Shown: positions 17,189-25,827, numbered from the stretch's first letter. The stretch is DNA of 32,320 nucleotides from Mariprofundaceae bacterium (GCA_030950585.1 JAUZRG010000192.1:1-32320); one strand, 5' to 3'. Numbers and translations are program-made. The notes: generated by a model not told the origin, from the sequence alone.

Positions 17189-19375
17189 CTATGGACGTTT
17201 AAAAACACGTACTTGTTGCATGCAGGCAACAAGTAAAAAGACCATGAGCCATAACCAAGAAAATGATGCTGATGTTGAGGCTAAGAAACAACCTTTTTTA
17301 GCCACAGGTGGAGCCACAGCAGCAGTCGCTGCTACATAATTCAGATTCAAGGTATAAGGGTAATTGATGGCAACCGGATCAAAGTTCACCACAGCAACAT
17401 ACCACGTGCCTGCCACTGGGTTTGTGATGGTGATGCTTTCATTGCCAGAACCTGCGGTGGCAGACTTAAAGGTGTTGAGACCTGTAGCAAAAGGGTCATT
17501 GGGTGTTGTGGTCATGATTTGATAATCAAACTGTGGCGGTGTGCCTGCATGGGCAAGCAGGTCAAGATCACTGTTGGCGGTGGTGGAAATGGTGAGTGAG
17601 CCCATGCCAGCAGGGATGTTGATGTGAAAAAAATGAATATCATCTTTGTCGTGACGCATTAAGTTACCATTGTGGGCAACTGCATTTTGAAGAACACCCA
17701 TTTCGATTTGATAATAGCGAGAGATGCTATAACCACCAGCGGCAATGATATCGAGGCGCAATTTATAAACTTGCTGGCCCGTGATGGTGCTATTGATTTG
17801 AAGACGAAAGGGGGTGAGTGGATTGGCGTAGGTATCCGTTGTGAGGTTGGGGTAACTAGCCGTGGGATTAAGGATGGTCATATTGGCGCTGAGAGCCGTG
17901 AGGGTGGCGCTGATACCTGTGGCATTTTGCCAACTGTTTTCAAGTTCAATGTTAAGATCAATCATTTCACCTGCATCAGGTAGGCCATTGTTGCCATCAA
18001 TCCAGCTGAGGCTTTTAATCGTTAAGACAGGTTGTGCCAAGACGTTTAAAGCGTTGTTGGCATTGGCACGGCCTGCACTGGTACTAAATCCTTGCATGCT
18101 TGGCACAGGATCGACACCAGCAAGAATACGCCCTTTCAGTTCTTGATAAGTGGCGTTGGGATACTGGGCTTTGAGCAATGCGGCGATGCCAGCCACATAA
18201 GGTGCTGAAAAAGAAGTACCGCTAACAAAATCATATAAAACACCGCCTGCATTCACGCCTGCATTGGCTGATGTGGTGGTCAAAATACTTAAACCAGGTG
18301 CGGCAACATCCACACTGGTGGCACCGTAATGGCTAAAGCTCATGAGTTGATCCGCTTGGTCGCTGCCTGCCACAGCCAATATGTTGCTGTATGGTAGGCT
18401 GGAAGGGTAATCGGGAATTAGATCATTGTTGGTATCGTAATTACCTGCTGCGGCAACCAGTAAAATGCCTGCGTTTTTAAGTTGTAGTACAGCTGTAGAT
18501 TCGGCACGCGAGAATTGAGGGCCACCCCAGCTTGCGTTGACAATATGGGCACCATTGCGAATGGCGTATTGAAAAGCCAGTAATTCAGAAGCGACATCGG
18601 TGGTGAATTTGATGGGCATCAGGCTAACACGCCAGTTCACACCTGCGACCCCCAATGCATTGTTGCCCACAGCACCCACGCAGCCTGCAACCGTGCTACC
18701 ATGACCTTCTGATTTGTTGAGGTCAGCACTGGGGTCATTGTCATTATTGACAAAATCCCAGCCATTTACATCGTCGATATAACCATTGGCATCATTATCA
18801 ATACCATCATTGGCAATTTCACCTGTGTTCACCCAAATATTGGCGGCTAAATCAGGGTGATGAATATCAAGCGAATCATCCACAATGGCCACGATCACAT
18901 TCTTGCTACCTGTTTGAAGATTCCACGCATTGGGCATGGCTATATCAGCATTAAGAGCCACGACGCTGGTCGGGGTCGTGTTGGGTAACACTTGCAGGCC
19001 TGTGTTTTTTAAACCCCATTGCAAGTTAAAGCTTAAATCATTGGGAATCACCCTTAGATGTCTGCGGTAGTTGGGTTCAGCAAATAGCACAGCAGGGTTG
19101 CTTTGCAATTGTTTCACGACCGCATGCACATTGGAATTTGCTTGTAGTTTCCAGTGCTCCACACCAAGACGGTTAAAACGGTTTTTAGCTTGAGCACGTA
19201 TGCCAAGCATGGTTTTTTGGCGTAAAGCACGTTGGGTGGTGGTTTTAAACTGTATTAAGATCTCATCTACCACATAAGCTTGTTTGCCAAGGTTATTGGC
19301 GACCACGGCATGAGCGATGGAATATAATGAAAGGTAAATAATGAAGAAGCAGAGACAAAGGTGTCTTTTGTGCAT
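17189..19375 (-). CDS. Secreted subtilisin-family (S8) serine protease with C-terminal sorting tail
   Basis: This 728-residue exported protease starts at the ATG at 19375, which has AGGA upstream. A TTG 17 codons earlier is rejected. It has a signal peptide (1-23, ending SIAHA), an inhibitor-like propeptide (about 30-105, EILIQF...AEPNY) and an S8 domain with Asp166 (VAIVDDSLDIHHPDL), His225 (GHGSTVAG), Asn312 (AAAGN) and Ser388 (SGTSFSAPYVAG). An Asp-rich likely calcium loop (NDGIDNDANGYIDDVNGWDF) lies at 189-208. A PPC-like beta domain (about 565-680) follows. The last 37 residues hold KKGC, a hydrophobic helix (about 704-719) and a basic end (RVFKRP), like GlyGly-, MYXO- or JDVT-CTERM sorting tails. 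It is probably processed and held at the cell surface. The substrate is unknown. Confidence 0.92.
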   Translation of the reverse strand: MHKRHLCLCFFIIYLSLYSIAHAVVANNLGKQAYVVDEILIQFKTTTQRALRQKTMLGIRAQAKNRFNRLGVEHWKLQANSNVHAVVKQLQSNPAVLFAEPNYRRHLRVIPNDLSFNLQWGLKNTGLQVLPNTTPTSVVALNADIAMPNAWNLQTGSKNVIVAIVDDSLDIHHPDLAANIWVNTGEIANDGIDNDANGYIDDVNGWDFVNNDNDPSADLNKSEGHGSTVAGCVGAVGNNALGVAGVNWRVSLMPIKFTTDVASELLAFQYAIRNGAHIVNASWGGPQFSRAESTAVLQLKNAGILLVAAAGNYDTNNDLIPDYPSSLPYSNILAVAGSDQADQLMSFSHYGATSVDVAAPGLSILTTTSANAGVNAGGVLYDFVSGTSFSAPYVAGIAALLKAQYPNATYQELKGRILAGVDPVPSMQGFSTSAGRANANNALNVLAQPVLTIKSLSWIDGNNGLPDAGEMIDLNIELENSWQNATGISATLTALSANMTILNPTASYPNLTTDTYANPLTPFRLQINSTITGQQVYKLRLDIIAAGGYSISRYYQIEMGVLQNAVAHNGNLMRHDKDDIHFFHINIPAGMGSLTISTTANSDLDLLAHAGTPPQFDYQIMTTTPNDPFATGLNTFKSATAGSGNESITITNPVAGTWYVAVVNFDPVAINYPYTLNLNYVAATAAVAPPVAKKGCFLASTSASFSWLWLMVFLLVACMQQVRVFKRP

Positions 19376-19398
19376 GCTTGGTTGTCCTATATTAAAAA

Positions 19399-19426
19399 AT
19401 GATAAATCATGGTTTTGTAGCGACAA
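19399..19426 (-). promoter_or_regulatory. Probable promoter of the S8 protease gene with overlapping dyad
   Basis: On the minus strand, TTGTCG (19421-19426) and TATCAT (19399-19404) are separated by 16 bases, followed by a leader of about 17 bases that contains AGGA and the ATG at 19375. A perfect dyad, ATGAT-AA-ATCAT (19399-19410), covers the -10 box, and TTGT-N4-ACAA (minus strand) overlaps the -35. Either could be an operator. The same 86-base gap must also hold the mla promoter, which I could not place. Confidence 0.4.
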
Positions 19427-19461
19427 GCTAAATGTTCCGTTAGCCTTTCGTCCATACTATT

Positions 19462-20244
19462 ATGATAAAATGTCAGCAACTAACTAAAAAATTTAATCAA
19501 AACTACGCGCTTAATGGTGTTGATTTGCATATCAAAAAAGATGCTGTCACCGTGATTATGGGCGGGTCTGGCTCAGGAAAAACCACGTTATTGCGTTTAA
19601 TTTCACGCTTGGAACCTGTGACCTCAGGTTCTATTTTATTTGATGGTTTGGATTTTGTGAATATGCAGGACAAAGCCTTGTATGTATTGCGCCAGCGCAT
19701 GGGCATGGTGTTTCAATATTCTGCGCTGTTGAATTCACTCAATGTTTTTGAAAATATCGCCTTTCCTTTGCATGAGCATACGAAGCTGAAAAATACTGTG
19801 ATCGACAACCTTGTGCAATTGAAATTAGAGCAAGTGGGTTTGCGTGGTATGGATGCTTTGATGCCTTCTGAGTTATCGGGTGGCATGGCCAAGCGAGTGG
19901 CACTGGCGCGCGCTATTGTGATGGATCCAGATGTTGTTTTTTTTGATGAACCGACATCGGGTTTAGACCCCATTTCAGCTGCGGTCATTAGCTCATTGAT
20001 TGCGGATTTAAATGAGAAAATGAAAATGACCTCTATTGTGGTGACCCACGATGTGGAGGCTGGCTTATCCATTGCTGATCAAGTGATTTTGCTGTGGCAA
20101 GGTAAAATAATTGCACACGGAACGCCGCAAGAGATTCGTGCGAGCCAAGATGCGCGGGTTCGTCAGTTTGTAGAAGGTCGTCCTGATGGGCCGATTCCTT
20201 TTTCTCGGGCAAATCAAAGTTATGTCGAAGGCTTGTTGTCATGA
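19462..20244 (+). CDS. mlaF: Mla phospholipid transporter ATP-binding protein
   Basis: MlaF is the cytoplasmic ATPase of the MlaFEDB complex that moves phospholipids between the inner membrane and periplasmic MlaC. The 260-residue protein has Walker A GGSGSGKTT (34-42), a Q-loop in MGMVFQYSALLNSL, the signature LSGGMAKRVALARAI, Walker B VVFFDEPTSGLDP and the switch histidine in VVTHD. The AL(L)NSLNVFENIAFPL stretch is typical of MCE-system ATPases. The ATG at 19462 lacks a clear ribosome site. The downstream mlaE start overlaps its stop as ATGA. No mlaB (STAS) gene accompanies this operon. Confidence 0.94.
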   Translation: MIKCQQLTKKFNQNYALNGVDLHIKKDAVTVIMGGSGSGKTTLLRLISRLEPVTSGSILFDGLDFVNMQDKALYVLRQRMGMVFQYSALLNSLNVFENIAFPLHEHTKLKNTVIDNLVQLKLEQVGLRGMDALMPSELSGGMAKRVALARAIVMDPDVVFFDEPTSGLDPISAAVISSLIADLNEKMKMTSIVVTHDVEAGLSIADQVILLWQGKIIAHGTPQEIRASQDARVRQFVEGRPDGPIPFSRANQSYVEGLLS

Positions 20245-21011
20245 TGAATATGCTTGGAAGTTGGGGGCGTGCTTTTTTAAGTATGCTACAGACCCTTGGT
20301 GATGTGGCCACTTTAAGCACTGAATCGCTCAGTCTGTTGTTTAAACGGCCTTGGCAAGGTCGGCATATTGTTGAACAAATGTACGTGGTGGGCGTTGGTT
20401 CCTTAGTGATTATTCTCATCACAGGTGCTTTCACAGGCATGGTGCTGGCCTTACAAGGTTATTATACTTTGGCAAAATTTGGTTCTGAATCTTTGTTGGG
20501 TTCAGCTGTGGCGTTGTCGATTATTCGTGAACTTGGTCCAGTCTTGGGTGCGTTGATGATGACGGCACAAGCAGGCTCCAGTATCACAGCTGAAATTGGT
20601 ATTATGCGGGTAACCGAGCAGTTGAGCGCCTTAGAAATGATGGCTGTGAATCCAAAAGCGCGTGTGTTGATGCCAAGAATCATCGCTTGTATCTTGGTAC
20701 TACCACTTTTGATTACTTTTTTTGATCTCATTGGTATTGCTATGGGTTATATTGTTGGTGTGGAATTATTGGGTGTGAATGCTGGAGCCTTTATTGGTGA
20801 AATGCAGTCCAAAGTGGAAACATCTGATATTTATGAAGGTTGGATCAAGGCCTTAGGGTTTGGTTTTTTGATTGGTGTGATTTGTACATACATGGGCTTT
20901 CGTGCAAAGCCGAGTACTGAAGGTGTGAGTCGGGCAACGACACGGGCTGTTGTGATGAGCTCCGTGGGCATTCTTGCACTAGATTATTTTTTATCGTCAT
21001 TCTTTTTGTAG
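20241..21011 (+). CDS. mlaE: Mla phospholipid transporter permease
   Basis: MlaE is the inner-membrane permease (formerly DUF140) on which MlaF and MlaD assemble. The 256-residue protein shows the family landmarks GAFTGMVLALQGYYTLAKFG, SIIRELGPVLGALMMTAQAG and GSSITAEIGIMRVTEQLSAL, each in hydrophobic surroundings with about five membrane helices. It overlaps mlaF by four bases and is followed nine bases later by mlaD. Length is the normal family size. Confidence 0.94.
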   Translation: MMNMLGSWGRAFLSMLQTLGDVATLSTESLSLLFKRPWQGRHIVEQMYVVGVGSLVIILITGAFTGMVLALQGYYTLAKFGSESLLGSAVALSIIRELGPVLGALMMTAQAGSSITAEIGIMRVTEQLSALEMMAVNPKARVLMPRIIACILVLPLLITFFDLIGIAMGYIVGVELLGVNAGAFIGEMQSKVETSDIYEGWIKALGFGFLIGVICTYMGFRAKPSTEGVSRATTRAVVMSSVGILALDYFLSSFFL

Positions 21012-21020
21012 GTGGTTGTT

Positions 21021-21467
21021 ATGCAATATCGTCGTATTGAGATGGTTGTGGGTGTGTTCGTTTTACTTGGTCTTCTAAGCATGGTCTATATGGCCGTAAA
21101 ACTTGGTAATGTCGGTGGTTTTGGTCAAAGTGGTTATAGCATTACAGCCAGCTTTGATGATGTCGGTGCTATTCGCAGTGGTGCTGATGTGATGGTGGCT
21201 GGGGTTAGTGTGGGTAGCGTATCCTCAATATCCTTATCGGACGATGATGAAGCTGTGTTGACGCTGCATATCAATGAGGGTGTGGCATTGAGTAAAGATA
21301 CCATCGCTTCTATTCGTACCAAAGGTATTATCGGCGAACGCTTTGTGCGTGTTTTACCTGGTGGTGATGAAGAAAAATTAGCACAGGGTGATGAGATTTT
21401 TGATACTGAGTCGGTCATTAATTTAGAAGATTTGGTGAGTAAGTATATGTTTTCAGGTGACAAATAA
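21021..21467 (+). CDS. mlaD: Mla MCE-domain protein
   Basis: MlaD is a hexameric, membrane-anchored MCE protein that receives lipids from MlaE. The 148-residue protein has one N-terminal transmembrane helix (about 7-27) and a single MCE domain (about 40-120: ITASFDDVGAIRSGADVMVAG, IRTKGIIGERFV and LPGGDEE). The C-terminal helix is short, ending at VSKYMFSGDK, so it is shorter than the 183-residue E. coli protein but similar to many others. The ATG at 21021 with AGGTGG upstream is preferred to a GTG at 21012. Its stop overlaps the start of the TolC-like gene by one base. Confidence 0.92.
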   Translation: MQYRRIEMVVGVFVLLGLLSMVYMAVKLGNVGGFGQSGYSITASFDDVGAIRSGADVMVAGVSVGSVSSISLSDDDEAVLTLHINEGVALSKDTIASIRTKGIIGERFVRVLPGGDEEKLAQGDEIFDTESVINLEDLVSKYMFSGDK

Positions 21468-22816
21468 TGCGTTTTATGATTTTTGGCATGGTGTTTTTTG
21501 CCATGCAAACGATGGCTTGGGCTGGTGAATTAAAGGCAAGCTTGCCACAAGCCATTGCATGGGCCGTGGAACACAACCCAAGCACAGAAGAAAGCAATGC
21601 CCACATTCGAAAAGCTGCGGCACTGTTATCTCAAGTGCGTGGAACACGCGGTATTAGTGGTGATTTTGTTGGTTTGATTTCGCCCGTACCTCGAGCCAAA
21701 GGTCAGCCAAATACACCAAACCCTGGTTTTTCATCAGCAAAGCTCAATGGTATTACGGATTGGGAAACAGGTAAGTTAAAGCTTATTCTACCCATCTTTA
21801 CCTTTGGTAAAATCAAGGCTTATGAAGAAGCTGCAATGGCTGGCATCGAAGTGGCCAGTGCCAGAAAAGACCAAGCAGAATTTGGTGTTGCTGATTTGGT
21901 TTCCCAAGCTTATCAAGGTTATTTGTTGGCAGTCACAGGCAAGCGTTTTGCCAATAGCATTAACAAAATTGTCGATAAGGCGATGCGTCAAGTTCAAGAG
22001 AAGGTTAACCGTGATGATGACGATGCCAATCCACAAGATCTTTTGAAATTAAAGTTGGCACAAGGCTTGGTGTTAAAGCAAGTGTATGAAGCGGAGCAAG
22101 GTGAGATTTTTGCCCGTTCTGCATTAAACATTTTGACGGGTCGAGCCATGATCCCCCAAGAAAAAAGTTTAAAGCGTTTGAAGTTGCCCAAGTGGACGTT
22201 ATCACAGTGGGTTACGGTGGCGCGTTCGGGCAGGCCTGAGTTTCGCGAAGCCATACACGGTGTGAATGCCATGCAAAAATTAGTGCGTGTTAAAGAAGCT
22301 GAGTATTTTCCCGACATCTTTTTAATTGGTGTACTTTCAGCAGCCCATTCAAGTGGACGTGATCGTATCATTGATCCCTTCATTCAAGATGATTTCAATC
22401 ATTTTTATGGCACTGTGGGTGTCGGTATGAAGTGGACCTTTGATTTGGGTGGCATTCATCATGCCAAAGTTGATCAGGCCAAAGCCGACTTGGCAGTGGT
22501 CAGAGCCAAGCAAAAGTATGCAGAAATGATGATCCCATTGCAGGTCGAGGCGGACTATCAACAGTTAGTGGCCAAGCGTAAGCAAATTATTGCGTTAACA
22601 CGCTCCAGCAAGGCAGGAAGACAGTGGCTTTTTTCGGCGGCCAGCAGTTATGACTTCGGCGTAGGCGAAGCCAAAGAAGTGATGGATGCTTTAGCGGCTT
22701 ATGCTTTGGTGGAAGGTGAACGCCTGTCCACCGTGCATGCTTATAATTTACAAGCGGTGAATTTACTGCATCATGTGGGTCATTTACAATTACAAGAATT
22801 GAAAGGAGAAAAATAA
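21467..22816 (+). CDS. TolC-family outer-membrane channel protein within the mla operon
   Basis: This 449-residue protein has a signal peptide (1-19, ending MAWA) and two repeats of long amphipathic helices, as in TolC/OEP proteins. The first repeat begins LPQAIAWAVEHNPS and includes VADLVSQAYQGYLLAV. The second includes FREAIHGVNAMQKLVRVKEAEYFPD, a beta segment GVGMKWTFDLGG and KVDQAKADLAVVRAK. No lipobox is present. It starts at the mlaD stop (TAATG) with AGGTGA just upstream and ends directly before mlaC, so it is certainly co-expressed with the Mla proteins. TolC proteins form trans-periplasmic channels with membrane-fusion partners. None is present here, so a role with MlaD or MlaC is inferred from position only. 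The helical repeats may also be a derived, non-channel form. Confidence 0.85.
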   Translation: MRFMIFGMVFFAMQTMAWAGELKASLPQAIAWAVEHNPSTEESNAHIRKAAALLSQVRGTRGISGDFVGLISPVPRAKGQPNTPNPGFSSAKLNGITDWETGKLKLILPIFTFGKIKAYEEAAMAGIEVASARKDQAEFGVADLVSQAYQGYLLAVTGKRFANSINKIVDKAMRQVQEKVNRDDDDANPQDLLKLKLAQGLVLKQVYEAEQGEIFARSALNILTGRAMIPQEKSLKRLKLPKWTLSQWVTVARSGRPEFREAIHGVNAMQKLVRVKEAEYFPDIFLIGVLSAAHSSGRDRIIDPFIQDDFNHFYGTVGVGMKWTFDLGGIHHAKVDQAKADLAVVRAKQKYAEMMIPLQVEADYQQLVAKRKQIIALTRSSKAGRQWLFSAASSYDFGVGEAKEVMDALAAYALVEGERLSTVHAYNLQAVNLLHHVGHLQLQELKGEK

Positions 22817-23413
22817 ATGCGTCGTTTATTCTTTATTTTATGTTTAACATGGTGTTTGCCATTGGCAGCATGGGCTGAAAGTGGTGCTGATGCTGAGCAA
22901 GCAGTGCGTCATGTGGTTGATGAGCTAACCCAAGTGCTCAAAGCACGTGAAGATAGTGAAGTGATTAGTGAAAAAGACATGGATGCCATTCATGCGATCA
23001 CTGGTACGTATTTTGATTTTAGAAAAATGGCAAAAAGTAGCTTGGCTAAAAATTGGAAAAAACTAAAACCTGCACAACAAGATCAATTTGTTGCCACTTT
23101 TAGAATGTTGTTAGAACGTTCTTATGGCGGACGCTTATCAGGTTTTCAAGATCAAACTGTAAGCTATTTAGGTTCAAAAGCTGAAGGTGATGCGATGGTG
23201 GTATCAACGGAAGTCAAAGGCGATGACCTGAGTATTCCTATTCAGTATAAATTGCATCAAAAAGATCACTGGTTGATTTATGATATACGGGTGGAAGGTC
23301 AAAGTTTGGGGAGTACCTATCGTTCCGACTTTAAAAAGGTCATTAAGAAAAAAGGTTTTGATGGTTTAATGACTGTGCTCCAATCTAAATTGGATGCATT
23401 AAAAGCAAACTAA
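22817..23413 (+). CDS. mlaC: Mla periplasmic phospholipid carrier
   Basis: MlaC (Tgt2-type) is the soluble periplasmic lipid carrier between MlaD and the outer-membrane MlaA complex. The 198-residue protein has a signal peptide (ending LAAWA, about residue 20), then the family pattern: TGTYFDFRKMAKSSLAKNWK (given here at about 63-82), QQDQFVATFRMLLERSYGG, then alternating strands VSTEVKG, IQYKLHQKDHWLIYDIRVEGQSL (split across the strand pair) and a C-terminal helix region. AAGGAG stands upstream of the ATG. It is the last gene of the operon. mlaA and mlaB are not in the window. Confidence 0.93.
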   Translation: MRRLFFILCLTWCLPLAAWAESGADAEQAVRHVVDELTQVLKAREDSEVISEKDMDAIHAITGTYFDFRKMAKSSLAKNWKKLKPAQQDQFVATFRMLLERSYGGRLSGFQDQTVSYLGSKAEGDAMVVSTEVKGDDLSIPIQYKLHQKDHWLIYDIRVEGQSLGSTYRSDFKKVIKKKGFDGLMTVLQSKLDALKAN

Positions 23414-23430
23414 ACTGTTTTTTGCAAAAA

Positions 23431-23460
23431 AAGCTTCGTTTTTTAACGAAGCTTTTTTTA
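23431..23460 (+). terminator. Intrinsic terminator closing the mla operon
   Basis: AAGCTTCGTT (23431-23440) pairs perfectly with AACGAAGCTT (23445-23454) over a four-base loop and runs into T7. An A tract on the 5' side means it could act on both strands. Confidence 0.92.
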
Positions 23461-23496
23461 TGCCTGAGTTCTTTTTAAACTTGAGTTTAGCCATGA

Positions 23497-23524
23497 TTTC
23501 ACTAAAGTGAGTCCATATTATAAT
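23497..23524 (+). promoter_or_regulatory. Promoter of the actin-like gene with overlapping dyad
   Basis: TATAAT at 23519-23524 is a perfect -10 box, 16 bases after TTTCAC (23497-23502), a partial -35. A perfect dyad, TCACT-AA-AGTGA (23499-23510), covers the -35 region and could be a repressor site. The predicted leader is about 15 bases. Confidence 0.5.
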
Positions 23525-23545
23525 ATGCTTTGAGAGTGTGGTGAG

Positions 23546-24568
23546 ATGGAAATAATAGGACTTGATATAGGCTTTGGCTTTACCAAAGCAAGTAATGGTA
23601 AAAAGTCATTGATTTTTAAATCTGTATATGGCGAAGCAACAGACTTCCAATATCGGGAACCATTGTTGGATGGTGATCGTTTAGAGCAATACCTTCAAAT
23701 TGATATTGATGGTAACTCTTATTTTGTGGGGGAGCTGGCTGAACGACAAAGTACCAACCGCTTTTTTACTTTGGATCAAGCGCAATTCATGGATCAGCCA
23801 AGTCGTATTTTGGCATTGGCCGCGATGTCCAATTTGGTAGAGAGTAATCAAGCCGTTAAACTTGTTTTAGGTCTACCGATTAGTCATTATCGCAAGTACA
23901 AACAAAAATTACATGACTTACTGAAAACAACCCACGATATTATCATCACCGATAGCAAAGGTCTGTGTCGTGAGAAGAAAATTAAGGTTGCTGATGTTCG
24001 GGTGATTCCTCAACCTTTTGGCAGCATTATGAACTATATGCTCAATGATCAAGGCAAGATGTCGGAGCAGCGTTTTTCAAAAGAAAAAATTGGTATTATA
24101 GATGTTGGTTTTTGCACCACTGATTACACAATTTCAGATAAAACACGTTATTCTGAACGTGGTAGCATGAGTGTGCAAACGGGCATGTCCAAAGCTTTTG
24201 CAATCATTGCCACACGCCTGAAAGATATTAGTGGTGTGAATGTTGAGTTATACCGCTTGTTTGACTCTGTGCATTCAGGTTCGATTAAAATTCGTGGTAA
24301 AAGTTATGATTTGAAAAAAGTGAGTCAACAGGCTTTGGGGCAATTGGCTGCAAGTATTGCTTCTGATGCCAACCGTTTGTGGGCTGATGATTGGGATATG
24401 GATGAAATCATTGTCACGGGCGGTGGCGGAGCAGTGCTGGCTCCTTTTATTCAACCGCTCTTAGAAGGCAATATGCTGAGCTTGAACCCTTCGCATGACT
24501 ATCGTTTAAATAATGTACAAGGTTATTGTAAATTTGGTAAAAGTGTTTGGCATACAAGCGATGACTAA
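23546..24568 (+). CDS. ParM/Alp-type actin-like ATPase
   Basis: This 340-residue protein has the actin/Hsp70-superfamily nucleotide motifs in order: phosphate-1 LDIGFGFTK (6-14), phosphate-2 IGIIDVGFCTTDYTI (182-196) and adenosine motif IIVTGGGGAVL (288-298). The N-terminal domain matches the actin-like (Alp_N) family to which ParM/StbA plasmid segregation proteins belong. Members polymerise into ATP-dependent filaments. No parR-like DNA-binding gene or centromere repeat array is beside it, and the surroundings look chromosomal, so plasmid segregation is not supported. It may position a cellular structure, or be a relic of an integrated plasmid. The last four bases overlap the end of the convergent TPR-cNMP gene. 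A weak GTGAG precedes the ATG. Confidence 0.85.
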   Translation: MEIIGLDIGFGFTKASNGKKSLIFKSVYGEATDFQYREPLLDGDRLEQYLQIDIDGNSYFVGELAERQSTNRFFTLDQAQFMDQPSRILALAAMSNLVESNQAVKLVLGLPISHYRKYKQKLHDLLKTTHDIIITDSKGLCREKKIKVADVRVIPQPFGSIMNYMLNDQGKMSEQRFSKEKIGIIDVGFCTTDYTISDKTRYSERGSMSVQTGMSKAFAIIATRLKDISGVNVELYRLFDSVHSGSIKIRGKSYDLKKVSQQALGQLAASIASDANRLWADDWDMDEIIVTGGGGAVLAPFIQPLLEGNMLSLNPSHDYRLNNVQGYCKFGKSVWHTSDD

Positions 24569-25827
24569 ACAGGCGTGATGTTGTTGGGTGATTGATGTTT
24601 AAGTTCTTCTTCTCGGACAAAGTAATGAGATTCTTTGGTTTGAGACTGTTTGCGAACCTTCAACACCCAACGCAATTCAGCATGCTCATTGTAGAGTTGC
24701 TGAAAGTACGATTCGGGAATACATAATAAGGTTGTGTTGCTTAAGGCAATGGCTGAGGCGGTTCGACGGTGTTCATTGATAATGGAAATTTCACCGATGG
24801 TAGCATTGATAGCCACTTTTTTTAAAATAGCAGCTTTGTTTTGAATTTGCAGTTGAATACCAAGACGGCCAGATAGTATAATATACACATTGGCATCGGT
24901 GTCGTTTTGCTTGAATAAATACTCACCTTTCTTTTTACGTACCAGAATGATGTGGTTGGCAATCTCTTTTCGGGCTTGGGTATTGAGTTCCGAGAACACA
25001 GGCGCAACGGCCAATCGGCATAATAAAATGCGTTCACGGTATAAATTTTTCATATGCGACTTTAGATTAGGTAAATAAGCTTGAAGCTTAGGAATATGTT
25101 CATATGAGATTTTTAGCAGTGTGCATTCGCGTACTGCGATAATTTGCGTAATACGCTTGGCATCCAAAAAAAAAGATGATTCACCGAGTATTTCCATCTC
25201 ATGAATATAACCCATACTGTCAATACGTGTTTCTTGGGGAATCAGTGCTTCAACTTGGCCTGAAACCAAAAAAAACAAATGTTTTTCTGGGTCATCGAAG
25301 CGTATCACAACCTCATCTCTGACTGCATGGGTGATGGATATCCAAGGCATGATTTCTTGAAACTCTTCAAAGTTCTGAATGGATGAGAAAACACTTTCTT
25401 TAAATTTCTTGGCACGATTAATGCGATAATAAATCTGTTCCTCTTTGGATAAAAGATCAAACATATCATCATGCCATAAGTCTTTTTTTATTAAGTGAGT
25501 GATTGTTTGGTGTAGTGGTGCCTTATCAGCAGAAATACGATAACATGCTTTTAATGCAGATAAGGCGTGATGCACTTGCGACAACTGAGTATAACGTTCA
25601 GCTGCTTTTAAATACCAATGCGCACTTTCATGATCATCATGGATTCTTTCAAAACACTGCGCTGCACGTAAAAATTGTTCTGCTTGTTTTCTCTCTTCTT
25701 TTTCATGCTGATGAGCATGCTCAAGATACAAATAGGCGGCCTGTTGGTAGTCTTTTGTGTCTTGAGCTGTGCGAGCCTTTTTTAGGAGCGCTTTTTTTGT
25801 CGGTTTCCCTGACGATTTAAAAATCAT
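24565..25827 (-). CDS. TPR-like protein with two cyclic-nucleotide-binding domains (paralogue 1)
   Basis: The 420 residues begin with a helical TPR/SEL1-like region (about 10-115: DTKDYQQAAYLYLEHA, AAQCFERIHDDHESAHWYLKAAERY in two helices, then a third repeat). Two cNMP-binding beta-barrels follow (about 155-262 and 278-385). The second has a near-canonical phosphate-binding cassette, GEISIINEHRRTAS, with Glu346 and Arg355, so it could bind cAMP or cGMP. The first (GESSFFLDAKRITQ) is more divergent. There is no DNA-binding or membrane domain, so it is not a Crp-type transcription factor. It is similar throughout to the next gene, so the pair arose by duplication. The 58-base gap to that gene includes a perfect palindrome, ACCTATAGGT (25841-25850). 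The ribosome site is weak. Confidence 0.85.
   Translation of the reverse strand: MIFKSSGKPTKKALLKKARTAQDTKDYQQAAYLYLEHAHQHEKEERKQAEQFLRAAQCFERIHDDHESAHWYLKAAERYTQLSQVHHALSALKACYRISADKAPLHQTITHLIKKDLWHDDMFDLLSKEEQIYYRINRAKKFKESVFSSIQNFEEFQEIMPWISITHAVRDEVVIRFDDPEKHLFFLVSGQVEALIPQETRIDSMGYIHEMEILGESSFFLDAKRITQIIAVRECTLLKISYEHIPKLQAYLPNLKSHMKNLYRERILLCRLAVAPVFSELNTQARKEIANHIILVRKKKGEYLFKQNDTDANVYIILSGRLGIQLQIQNKAAILKKVAINATIGEISIINEHRRTASAIALSNTTLLCIPESYFQQLYNEHAELRWVLKVRKQSQTKESHYFVREEELKHQSPNNITPV

Noticed and set aside
20033-20440. Open frame of 135 codons on the minus strand within mlaF-mlaE
   Set aside because: It is antisense to two certain genes, lacks a ribosome site and has no recognisable domain.
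23546-24568. Actin-like gene as evidence of a plasmid or integrated plasmid
   Set aside because: There is no parR, replication initiator, iteron array or mobile-element border nearby, and the neighbours are ordinary chromosomal genes.
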